Source: an uncultured Granulosicoccus sp. (GTDB lineage Bacteria > Pseudomonadota > Gammaproteobacteria > Granulosicoccales > Granulosicoccaceae). Taken from it: a DNA stretch of 64,000 nt. The stretch's first letter is position 1; each line of letters opens with the position of its first letter. A model generated the notes under the pieces. That model did not search any database, had not been told where the DNA came from, and saw only the letters and a list, made by a program, of their open reading frames with translations. The stretch lies in NCBI GenBank assembly GCA_947495035.1, contig CANLXI010000001.1, forward strand, positions 248,001 through 312,000, in the 5' to 3' direction. The position numbers were made by a program, and so were the translations under genes. This document shows positions 8,676 to 16,417 of this stretch, in pieces.

Positions 8676-9425
8676 CTACATCAACGCGAACAAGCCTCCT
8701 TCAACGGTCACCATTCGGATCTCCGTGTCATACAGTTCCGACAACACGCCCGAATCAAGCACATCGGCTGTCTCACCGGCCCTGAAGATCTTGCCGTTCT
8801 TCATGGCCACGATGAAATCGGCATGGCGGGCGGCATGGTTCAGGTCATGCAATACCAGCGCGAAGGTCCGACCCCGGTCGGCGTGCTGGCGGATCAGCTG
8901 CATCAGCAGGCGGGCATGGCGCAGATCCAGATTGTTCAGTGGTTCATCGAGCAGCACCATGTCGGTGTTCTGGGCAAAATTCATCGCAAGCAGAGCGCGT
9001 TGCCGCTGGCCACCGGAAAGGGTTTCGAGAAAACGGGCGGCAAGGTCATCCAGGTCGAAGTCGGACAGGGCCTGATCGACGATGACATCGTCGGCGGCAG
9101 TGCTGCGCCCCTTGTTGTGAGGGTAGCGACCGAAGGCCACGAGATCGCGTACCCTCAGGCGAGAACCAATGGTGCTGTGCTGGCGTAATACCGACAAATG
9201 TCGGGCGAGTTCGTCGAAGGCGTATTCCCCGAGCAGGCGACCCGCCAGTTCGATCTCGCCGCTGTCCTGGTTCTGCAACCTCGAAAGGGTATGCAGCAGG
9301 GTGGACTTGCCTGCACCGTTCGGACCGATCAGCGCAGTGACCTTGCCGGGTGGAAGCTCGATGGAGACCTGTTCGAGAATCCGGCTGCCATCCAGCGTCA
9401 GATCGATATCGCGGGTCTTGATCAT
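8676..9425 (-). CDS. Iron-siderophore ABC transporter, ATP-binding protein
   Basis: A 249-aa ATPase of the FepC/FhuC class. Walker A is GPNGAGKSTLL (about 35-45), the Q-loop is LRQHS, the signature is LSGGQRQRALLA, and Walker B is MVLLDEPLNNLDLRH. It energises ferric-siderophore import through the two permeases encoded just upstream. Its ATG overlaps the permease stop by ATGA (9422-9425), so it is translated from the same mRNA. Closest in architecture to YclP/FatE-type systems, from the permease and binding-protein types beside it. Last gene of the unit; convergent with the LysR gene. Confidence 0.93.
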   Translation of the reverse strand: MIKTRDIDLTLDGSRILEQVSIELPPGKVTALIGPNGAGKSTLLHTLSRLQNQDSGEIELAGRLLGEYAFDELARHLSVLRQHSTIGSRLRVRDLVAFGRYPHNKGRSTAADDVIVDQALSDFDLDDLAARFLETLSGGQRQRALLAMNFAQNTDMVLLDEPLNNLDLRHARLLMQLIRQHADRGRTFALVLHDLNHAARHADFIVAMKNGKIFRAGETADVLDSGVLSELYDTEIRMVTVEGGLFALM

Positions 9426-10399
9426 GGCCGTTTCATCAGAAGCAGGTAGAGGAACAGAAGACCACCAAGCAGTTCGATGACGATACTGATGGTGATCTCC
9501 ATGTGCAGCAGGCGCTCCAGCACCAGTTGGCCGCCAAGCAGCACCAGCATGCCGGTGACAATGGTCAGTGGAATGAGGGTGGCGTGCCGGTGATCCGGGC
9601 TGAGCGCATAGACCAGGCTGCTGATGAGCAGGCCGAGGAATACCACCGGACCGACCAGAGCGGTGGCCGTTGCGACCAGTACGGCAGTGAGCGCGAGAAT
9701 CTGGAATGCGCCCTTGTCATGATCGACGCCAAGGCCGATGGCCAGGTCGCGACCCAGTGCCATGACATCCAGCTTGCGCCGCAGTTGCCAGGTCAGCCAC
9801 AGCGCCACGATGACAGTCATACCTGCATAGCCAAGTAGCGATTCGTCGATATCGCCGAAGCGGGCAAAGCTGGCTGATTGCACCACGGCATAGTCATTGG
9901 GCGCCAGTACGCGCGCCATGAAGCCGGATAACGAACGAAACAGCACGCCCACGATGATGCCGGTGAGTAGCAGGCGAGAGAAATCGGATTGACCACGCTT
10001 GAGCAGTGTGCTGAACAAGGCCAGTGCCAGCACCGTCATGATGCTCAGCTCGGCCAGGAATTTGGCAGAGGTGGGCAGGGCGACGTAGTGACTGCTGCCG
10101 AGAAAGAATACAACACTGGTCTGTATCAGAACGTACAGGGAATCGAAGCCCATCAGGGATGGCGTCAGTATGCGATTGCCGCTGAGGGTCTGGAACAGCA
10201 GGGTCGATATACCAATGGCCGAGGCAGTGATCAACAGGCCCAGCAGAGTGGGTAGCCTGAACGCCATGATGAAAGGCAGATTACCGTTGGCGCCTTGAAA
10301 GAGGTAGACCGCTGCAGCCAGCACGGTGGCCAGGCTCAGTACGACAAGCAAGCAGTAGAGTTGCCTGTGCTGGCTACCTCGCGTGTCCGAGAGCTTCAT
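9422..10399 (-). CDS. Iron-siderophore ABC transporter, permease 2
   Basis: A 325-aa FecCD-family permease with about nine or ten membrane segments (LFQTLSGNRILTPSLMGFDSL and PVVFLGLLISSL are typical). It forms the membrane channel with the next permease. I start it at the ATG at 10399 (MKLSDTRG), which overlaps the preceding stop as ATGA; the longer frame to 10435 lies wholly inside the other permease gene. The FatC/YclO type of catecholate-siderophore system is my best subfamily guess. Regulation is expected through the palindrome at 12461-12485. Confidence 0.92.
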   Translation of the reverse strand: MKLSDTRGSQHRQLYCLLVVLSLATVLAAAVYLFQGANGNLPFIMAFRLPTLLGLLITASAIGISTLLFQTLSGNRILTPSLMGFDSLYVLIQTSVVFFLGSSHYVALPTSAKFLAELSIMTVLALALFSTLLKRGQSDFSRLLLTGIIVGVLFRSLSGFMARVLAPNDYAVVQSASFARFGDIDESLLGYAGMTVIVALWLTWQLRRKLDVMALGRDLAIGLGVDHDKGAFQILALTAVLVATATALVGPVVFLGLLISSLVYALSPDHRHATLIPLTIVTGMLVLLGGQLVLERLLHMEITISIVIELLGGLLFLYLLLMKRP

Positions 10400-11382
10400 G
10401 AGTATCGCATCGCCGGCTTGCTGTACAGCAGCCACAGTGTGATGGCAGCGCCGACAACACCGAAGACCGTACCAACCGGGATTTCATACGGGGCGATGAT
10501 CAACCTGCCGGCCATGTCGCTCAGCAGGGTCAGCAAGGCACCCAGCCAGGCCACCAGTGGCAGTGAATGACGCAGATTGTCGCCTCGCAAGCGGCTGACG
10601 ATATTGGGTACCACCAGACCGATGAACGGAATGATGCCGACAGTGACGATGGTGACTGCGGTCACCACCGATATCACCAGCAGCCCCAATGCCATGATGG
10701 TGCGATAGTCCAGACCCAGATTGCGCGCATGATCGCGACCGAGGCTGGCGATGGTGAACTGATCCGCCACGAACCAGGTGAAGACGGCAAGGGTTCCGGC
10801 AATCCACAGCAGACCATAACGTCCGCGCACCATGCCGGAAAATTCACCGGTCATCCAGACATCCAGCAGTTGCAGCAGATCTGCCTGCCATGCCAGCCAG
10901 ATGGCAACCGAGCCAACCACGCCACCGTAGACGATACCCACCAGTGGCACCAGATAGGTCTCCTGCGGCGGCAATCGCCGGATCATCAACAGAAAGAGCA
11001 GGGTTCCCAGCAAGGACATGATGCTGGCGGCGATCATCGTACCGGCAATGGAGCTATCAGGAACGAACAGTGTCACCAGTACGATGCCCAATACGGCGGA
11101 TTGCCCACTGCCGGCCGTGGAGGGTTCGACAAAGCGGTTCTGCACCAGTACCTGCATGACTTGACCGGCTATGGCAAGCGACATGCCCGTCAGCACGACT
11201 GACAGGGTACGGGGCAATCGGCTGACACTCATGAGCCAGAGTGCTTCCGGGTCTGACAGCAGTTCTGCAGGGTGCATGTCGATGACACCGATGAACAGGC
11301 TGGCCATGACACAGAGCAGCAGCGCCGCAATGGCCAGCCCCGATTGTGCGGAGAGTCGGAACTGCGTCGGCCAGGTACTCAT
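10396..11382 (-). CDS. Iron-siderophore ABC transporter, permease 1
   Basis: A 328-aa FecCD-family permease with about ten membrane helices. SRLPRTLSVVLTGMSLAIAG near residue 53 and GIIPFIGLVVPNIVSRLRGD near 250 are the family's conserved cytoplasmic-loop and export motifs. The RLRGDNLRHSLP segment is the type I associate with FatD/YclN permeases for catechol siderophores such as petrobactin or anguibactin. It follows the binding-protein gene by 56 bp and overlaps the second permease by ATGA. Subfamily naming is from memory of motifs, the permease call itself is firm. Confidence 0.92.
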   Translation of the reverse strand: MSTWPTQFRLSAQSGLAIAALLLCVMASLFIGVIDMHPAELLSDPEALWLMSVSRLPRTLSVVLTGMSLAIAGQVMQVLVQNRFVEPSTAGSGQSAVLGIVLVTLFVPDSSIAGTMIAASIMSLLGTLLFLLMIRRLPPQETYLVPLVGIVYGGVVGSVAIWLAWQADLLQLLDVWMTGEFSGMVRGRYGLLWIAGTLAVFTWFVADQFTIASLGRDHARNLGLDYRTIMALGLLVISVVTAVTIVTVGIIPFIGLVVPNIVSRLRGDNLRHSLPLVAWLGALLTLLSDMAGRLIIAPYEIPVGTVFGVVGAAITLWLLYSKPAMRYS

Positions 11383-11438
11383 GAGCGATGAAGGTCAGGA
11401 CGTTTTGCCGGGGATGGCGGCGTGCGGGCAGCGAAACG

Positions 11439-12350
11439 TCAGTTGCTGATGCCGAACGCGTCACCGATCTGGTTCAGGGTGCGGATCTGGGATTGGATGC
11501 CACCACCAGCGATGTAGACATCGGCACTGTTCAGGTAGACGAGGTGCTGGTTCTGCCAGGCTTCAGTCTGATGAATCAGTTCATTGTCCAGGGTCTGTCG
11601 AGCGCTGTCGCCTTCCTGACCAATGGCGGCGGTACGGTCGATAAGCAGCAACCAGTCCGGATCGTACTGCAACACGAATTCGAACGACACGGCGTCACCA
11701 TGGTCTGCAATGGCCAGGTCATCGACCGCGGGTTCCAGTCCCAGTTCGGTGTATATCCAGCCGAAGCGCGAGCCGGGCCCGAATGCCGAAATCTTGGGAC
11801 CATTGGTCATCAGAACCAGCGCCTTGCCCTTGCCGGCAACTGCTGACCGGGCCTTTTCGAGAGCAGCGTCCAGTTGTGCCAGTAGTTCACCGGCCTTGTC
11901 CTGCCTGTCGAACAGTTCGCCATATTGCAGCGTGCGTTTGCGGGTCTGCTCGATCAGGTCAGTCCCATCGATGCTCATGTCGATGGCGGGCGCCAGTTTG
12001 GCAACCGAATCCAGGGTGCCTGCGGAACGGCCACCAACGATGACCAGATCGGGTTGCAGGGTAGACAGTGCCTGGTAGTCGGGATCGAACAGGCTGCCGA
12101 CCACCGAGGCGGATTCGGCAACCGGGTCCAGATAATCGACGAACAGCTTGTTGACAGTTCCCGCAATCGGCACGCCCAACGCATCCAGTGTATCGACCGC
12201 AGGAATATCAAATACTGCAAGTGTGGTGGGTGTGTGCTCGATAGTGACGGGGCCGCGAGCCGTTTCGAGTTCGAGGGCGATCGCTGTCAGCGGAGTGATC
12301 ACTGCGCTCAGCATCAGCGCAATGCCGGCGCTCAGGGGTAAGGATTTCAT
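11439..12350 (-). CDS. Periplasmic siderophore-binding protein
   Basis: A 303-aa solute-binding protein (cluster A-II type) with a signal peptide (MKSLPLSAGIALMLSAV, cleavage near ITPLTAIA-LE). Body features are TTLAVFDIPAVDTLDALGVP, LQPDLVIVGGRSAG and a C-terminal VYIAGGGIQSQIRTLNQI helix. This pattern is that of YclQ/FatB/CeuE-like proteins that bind ferric catecholates. The ATG at 12350 is preferred; a TTG three codons upstream (12359) would add MHL and neither has a clear ribosome site. It is the first gene of the importer operon and lies opposite the TonB receptor, with a Fur-type palindrome between them. Confidence 0.9.
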   Translation of the reverse strand: MKSLPLSAGIALMLSAVITPLTAIALELETARGPVTIEHTPTTLAVFDIPAVDTLDALGVPIAGTVNKLFVDYLDPVAESASVVGSLFDPDYQALSTLQPDLVIVGGRSAGTLDSVAKLAPAIDMSIDGTDLIEQTRKRTLQYGELFDRQDKAGELLAQLDAALEKARSAVAGKGKALVLMTNGPKISAFGPGSRFGWIYTELGLEPAVDDLAIADHGDAVSFEFVLQYDPDWLLLIDRTAAIGQEGDSARQTLDNELIHQTEAWQNQHLVYLNSADVYIAGGGIQSQIRTLNQIGDAFGISN

Positions 12351-12460
12351 GAGGTGCAATCCACGGTTGTTGTTGCGGACAGATGGCTGTCAGAGAAAAC
12401 CGGCACGCCAATCTGATTGATGTCGATTGATTTCGGAAATTACCTGTGTATCATAATACA

Positions 12461-12485
12461 AATGCTAATTATTCGCATTAGCATT
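12461..12485. promoter_or_regulatory. Perfect 9-7-9 palindrome, probable Fur box for divergent iron genes
   Basis: AATGCTAAT (12461-12469) and its exact inverse ATTAGCATT (12477-12485) flank TATTCGC in the 197-bp AT-rich gap between the binding-protein and receptor starts. The AT-rich dyad resembles Fur operators (AATGATAAT-type half sites), and its place between two iron-uptake units fits shared repression by iron-loaded Fur. Confidence 0.65.
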
Positions 12486-12547
12486 AACAGAAATTCAATT
12501 CACTTCACATTGCCGCGCACGGCGCGCAATTGCTCATAGGGAAATCC

Positions 12548-14683
12548 ATGTCCGCCATACAATCTCAGACAAGACCATTGTCGCGAGCTTCGGTGTTCGT
12601 TCTACTGCCCCTGGTGCTGTCGATGCAGCAGGTTCATGCACAGGAACAAACAGATGAAGAGGAACTGACCGTGCTCGGACCTCTGGTGGTCTGGGGCACG
12701 CAGGTGCAATCGTCATCCGTCAAACTGGGGAGTGAAGGCATTGGCATCAGGCAGGCGGACCATATCAGCGACCTGTTGCGCTCGGTTCCAGGCGTGGATG
12801 TCGGCGGGGCACATTCGCTGAACCAGCGCATCACCATCAGAAGCATGGATGACAAGGATCTGCGCATCAGTATCGACGGGGCCAACCAGAATACCTATAT
12901 GTATCACCACATGGGCAATCTGCAGATTCATGCGGACATTCTGGAGTCTGTCGATATCGATGTCGGCAACAACAGTGTGATCAACGGCGGACTGGGTGGT
13001 TCGGTGCGGTTCAGGACTAAATCGGCAGAGCAGTTGCTGGAGGAAGGGCAGCGTGCCGGCGGTCGCGTGCAGCTGAGCCATGGCGACAATTCCGGTTCCA
13101 GCGCTGCCATCACGGGCTATGGTCGTCTGACCGACTCGGTGGATGTCATCGCTTATTACAATGGCGTCAAGCGGGACAACCATGAGGTCGGTGGCGGTGA
13201 GATCAGGGATTTCAGTGGCAATGCCATCGAGGGTACCGATGGTACCGTTCGCGGACTGGAAGGGGACCTGAGTGATGCCCTGGTCAAGTTCGGCTGGGAC
13301 ATCAATGACAACCATCGTATCAGTCTGGGTGTTGAAAGCTATGTCGATGAAGGCGACTACAGCTACCGACCGGACATGGGACTGGCCACGGATCTGGCCA
13401 TCACCAACAATCTCGGTGTGCCCTTGCTGTGGCCTACCGAATTCAGTCGAGATACCTTCACGCTGAACTACGAAGGAGAGTCGATGCAGGCAGGTAGTAT
13501 CAATGCAACCCTGTTCCACAATGACAGTACATTGCAACGTGACGAGAGTGGTTGGGCTGACAACGAAGCCTTTGCCGATTCAGCCGCACAGGTGGAAGGG
13601 GAGGCCCTCAACACCGGGGTGAATGTCATCGTACGCAAGGATCTGGGAATGCACGGCATCACCTACGGTGCGGAGGTGACGAAGTACGAGACGGATTTCA
13701 ACGCGGCCTATGACAACGGCACTCGGGACAGCGCCTCGGAGAACATCGTCGATTCCGCCATTTTCGTACAGGATCGCATCCGCCTGAACGAACGTTTTTC
13801 CCTGACACCGGGTTTGCGCTACAACGTGCAGGAAAACGATACGACGGTTAGCGATGACACCTTCGATGACGTCACGGCGGCCCTGGCAGCGGACTTCGAT
13901 CTGACGCCTGCCATCCACTTGCGCGCCAGCACAACGCAACTGTTCAAGGGGCCGGAAATTGGTGAAGTGTTCACCGGTGCCGGTCTCTACGATACAGCCA
14001 ATGCCGATATCCAGCAGGAAACCGGTCTCAACACCGAGCTGTCGGTGGCTTATGCCGATGCCGTATTGGGTGCGGATGAGTTCAGTGCGGGTATCACGCT
14101 GTTCAATACTCAACTGAACGATTACATCTATGATTACGCACCGATTGCGGAGGCCGATGGCGGTGGCAACTGGAAGGACAATATCGGTGACATGAATATC
14201 CGGGGGGTCGAGGCTTATGTGGGCTATGACATCGGACAGTTCGAGGCTCTGTTCAGCTATTCCATTGCCGACAGTGAGCTGGACGCCGACAGCGATTACC
14301 TGGCGCTGGATGAAGCGCGACTCGATCGCAAGCAGGGCGATACCTTCGCCATCGGGCTGGATTATCATCTGGCAGATGCTCGTCTGGCGCTTCACTGGGA
14401 TACCCTGGTGGTGGATTCCCTGAGTGCCGGTGTCGATCTGGATGGTGCTACCGAGAACAATGCCAAGGATGGTTTCGCCGTTCACAATATCTCTGCAAGA
14501 TGGCACCCTGCGGCTGTCGATGGGCTCTCCCTGACTGTCGGGGTCGACAACCTCTTTGATGAATACTACGCATCCCAGTCATCGCGAACTGGCCTGAGTC
14601 TGCATCCGCGTTTCGGCGAGCTCTATCTGCAGGACTACGAGCCGGGTCGTAACGTCAAGATCACGGCTGAATACACCTTCTAG
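12548..14683 (+). CDS. TonB-dependent outer-membrane receptor (iron/heme or siderophore)
   Basis: A 711-aa receptor: signal peptide (to about residue 32, ending VHAQ-EQ), possible TonB box ELTVLGPLVV near 40, plug domain from about 55 to 170 (RITIRSMDDKDLRISIDGA, then NSVINGGLGGSVRFRTKSAE), and a 22-strand barrel ending in the canonical C-terminal Phe (KITAEYTF). The GGLGGSVRFRTKSAE plug motif resembles heme/hemoglobin receptors, while the neighbouring importer looks catecholate-specific, so the ligand is open. The ATG at 12548 has TAGGG upstream; an earlier TTG at 12530 is less likely. Divergent from the importer, sharing the 12461-12485 site. Its stop codon abuts the foldback repeat. Confidence 0.92.
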   Translation: MSAIQSQTRPLSRASVFVLLPLVLSMQQVHAQEQTDEEELTVLGPLVVWGTQVQSSSVKLGSEGIGIRQADHISDLLRSVPGVDVGGAHSLNQRITIRSMDDKDLRISIDGANQNTYMYHHMGNLQIHADILESVDIDVGNNSVINGGLGGSVRFRTKSAEQLLEEGQRAGGRVQLSHGDNSGSSAAITGYGRLTDSVDVIAYYNGVKRDNHEVGGGEIRDFSGNAIEGTDGTVRGLEGDLSDALVKFGWDINDNHRISLGVESYVDEGDYSYRPDMGLATDLAITNNLGVPLLWPTEFSRDTFTLNYEGESMQAGSINATLFHNDSTLQRDESGWADNEAFADSAAQVEGEALNTGVNVIVRKDLGMHGITYGAEVTKYETDFNAAYDNGTRDSASENIVDSAIFVQDRIRLNERFSLTPGLRYNVQENDTTVSDDTFDDVTAALAADFDLTPAIHLRASTTQLFKGPEIGEVFTGAGLYDTANADIQQETGLNTELSVAYADAVLGADEFSAGITLFNTQLNDYIYDYAPIAEADGGGNWKDNIGDMNIRGVEAYVGYDIGQFEALFSYSIADSELDADSDYLALDEARLDRKQGDTFAIGLDYHLADARLALHWDTLVVDSLSAGVDLDGATENNAKDGFAVHNISARWHPAAVDGLSLTVGVDNLFDEYYASQSSRTGLSLHPRFGELYLQDYEPGRNVKITAEYTF

Positions 14684-14890
14684 CCTCAGTGAGACATAAA
14701 GACGCGCAGCAGAAACGCCATAGACCGGTGAATACAGTCGCGCACGGAGTTGTTTTCGGGGCGGCCCTCCGCAAACCGTGGCTTGGTTACTCCAAGTGAG
14801 GTTTGGAAATAACGAGTACGCGGCTGTAGACGCCGGTATAGCGCGAGCCGCAGGCGGTTTCTGGTCGTGGACTTATGTCTCATTGAGGCT
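14682..14890. repeat. 209-bp foldback (long inverted repeat) element, MITE-like or structured RNA
   Basis: The outer 18 bp (AGCCTCAGTGAGACATAA at 14682-14699) recur inverted at 14873-14890 with 17/18 matches. Similarity continues inward with small gaps: left CAGAAACGCC and ATACAGTCGCG match the inverse of right-arm GGCGGTTTCTGG and CGGCTGTAGAC stretches. The centre is CAAACC/GGTTTG around CTTGG-TTACT-CCAAG. A transcript would fold into one hairpin of about 100 bp with interruptions. It begins within the TonB receptor stop codon and ends 39 bp before the DUF2218 start. No target duplication is visible. Confidence 0.7.
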
Positions 14891-14928
14891 TGAGCCCGCG
14901 TCCATCGTATCCTTATCCCGAGACCGAC

Positions 14929-15222
14929 ATGAACTACCGATCCAGCACCCGTGTCCATGCAGAGAAGGCGAAGCGCTATCACGCGTCTCTGGCCAGACAT
15001 TTTGCACGCAAAGTGCCGGTCGACGTTACCGAAGACAGTGCCCATGTGCAGTTCGGCATGGGTAGCTGCCACATGTCGGTTACGGGAAACTGCATGCAGT
15101 TCGAGTGTACTGCCGACAGCGAGGAGGCACTGACGACAGTCAAGTTCATCATCGGCTCGCACATCATCAAATACGGCGAGTTGCAGACTGTCGAGGTGCG
15201 ATGGCAGGACATGAACGATTGA
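14929..15222 (+). CDS. DUF2218 family small protein
   Basis: A 97-aa protein matching the DUF2218 pattern as I recall it: an N-terminal helix ending in RYHASLARHFARKVPV, a strand with HVQFGMGSCHMSV, then a C-terminal VEVRW segment. DUF2218 genes often occur beside siderophore or TonB genes, and here it follows the TonB receptor, so an iron-linked role is likely, though the biochemical activity is unknown. The ATG at 14929 is chosen because the family starts there; the 13 residues read upstream come from the foldback element. Cys-rich spacing (GSCHMSVTGNCMQFEC) could bind metal, which is inference. Confidence 0.75.
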   Translation: MNYRSSTRVHAEKAKRYHASLARHFARKVPVDVTEDSAHVQFGMGSCHMSVTGNCMQFECTADSEEALTTVKFIIGSHIIKYGELQTVEVRWQDMND

Positions 15223-15282
15223 CTGCGGAATCAGGAGTCTGCGCTGACTGATTGACAGACAAGCTGCACTCGCGTATCGTTA

Positions 15283-15296
15283 TTTTAACGTTAAAA
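15283..15296. promoter_or_regulatory. Perfect LacI-type palindrome TTTTAACGTTAAAA
   Basis: A 14-bp perfect palindrome with the central CG typical of LacI-family operators lies 26 bp before the LacI gene start. It is the likely autoregulatory operator for the LacI, dehydratase and hydrolase unit at 15322-19102. Confidence 0.65.
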
Positions 15297-15321
15297 CCAC
15301 CGAGATCCGTCAGGTTCCCAC

Positions 15322-16362
15322 TTGAGACGCAAGGTTACACTCAGTGAAGTCGCTGAATCGGCTGGCGTGTCGGTACAGACGGTCTCCAATGTCGTCAACA
15401 ACAAGCCGGTTGTCAGTGAGGAGACCCGCCAGCTGGTGCTGACACACCTGAGTCAATGCGGGTATCGCGGCAATGCCGTGGCTCGTTCGCTCAAGACCAA
15501 CAAGTCCCGGCTGATCGGTCTGGTGGTGCCCAGCATGACCAATTCCATGTACGCAGAGGTGGCCGAGACCGTCGTGCGTGAAGCCGAGAGGCGCGGCTAC
15601 ACGGTCATGATGGCGGTGACCATGCGTGACGCCAAGACCGAGCTGGAACTGGTCAATACCGTTGTGGATCACAACGTTGCCGGTGTTCTGATGTCCTCAT
15701 CCGATCCCGAGGCACAAGCCAGCAAGATGGTGCTCAATCTTGGCGTACCGTATGTCGAATTGCTGAACAGGACCGGTGAAGAGGGCTGTGATGTCTTCGA
15801 AGCCGATAATCGTCGTGGTGCCCAGGATGCCGTCGAGCATCTGATAGCGCTGGGTCATCAACGGATTGCGCATATCTGCGGCCTCCCGAATTCCACCGGC
15901 AGCCGGCGGCGTGAGGGCTATGAGCAGGCACTGGCCGACGCCGGACTCAAGGCTGAATCCGGACTGATGATCAGCGGAGAATATACCCGTCAGGGAGGGC
16001 GTGCTGCCTGTGAAAGACTGCTGCAGAGCGGACTGTCTTTCAGCGCCATCTTCTGTGCCAGTGATCTCATGGCCTATGGCGCCATGGAGGCCCTGATGGC
16101 GCATGGCCTGAAGGTACCCGATGACCTGTCCCTGGTCGGCTTTGATGACATGAGCATGTCATCCCTGCCGGGCATCAATCTGAGCACCGTCTCGTTCGAC
16201 CCGGTGAAGACGGGGCAGCGAGCAATCGAACAATTGATTCGGCGCATCGAGTTTCCGACGACCATGAAACATGCCGCGGTCCATGAGATCGCTGCCTGTT
16301 CCCTGGTCAAACGCGGCACGACAGCCACCTTGTCCGATCCCGTTCGAAGGAGCCGAGCATGA
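15322..16362 (+). CDS. LacI family transcriptional regulator (sugar-acid operon)
   Basis: A 346-aa LacI/GalR regulator. The HTH is VTLSEVAESAGVSVQTVSNV (5-24), the hinge helix is GNAVARSLKTN, then a periplasmic-binding-protein-like effector domain (SRLIGLVVPSMTNSMYAEV; SLVGFDDMSMSSLPGIN). It starts with TTG at 15322, the only plausible start because the HTH begins three codons later. A palindromic operator sits just upstream. A dehydratase gene follows after 55 bp and a FAH hydrolase after that, so it probably senses a sugar acid or its keto-deoxy product and represses this unit. Confidence 0.9.
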   Translation: MRRKVTLSEVAESAGVSVQTVSNVVNNKPVVSEETRQLVLTHLSQCGYRGNAVARSLKTNKSRLIGLVVPSMTNSMYAEVAETVVREAERRGYTVMMAVTMRDAKTELELVNTVVDHNVAGVLMSSSDPEAQASKMVLNLGVPYVELLNRTGEEGCDVFEADNRRGAQDAVEHLIALGHQRIAHICGLPNSTGSRRREGYEQALADAGLKAESGLMISGEYTRQGGRAACERLLQSGLSFSAIFCASDLMAYGAMEALMAHGLKVPDDLSLVGFDDMSMSSLPGINLSTVSFDPVKTGQRAIEQLIRRIEFPTTMKHAAVHEIAACSLVKRGTTATLSDPVRRSRA

Positions 16363-16417
16363 AAGAAGCCATGTCCGTTCCTGAGACATCCCGTAGAGAG
16401 AATTCCGGAGTACACCC

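Noticed and set aside
14686..15162. Minus-strand open frame across the foldback element and DUF2218 gene
   Set aside because: It is open by chance; the plus-strand DUF2218 frame has family motifs and the left part is the inverted repeat.
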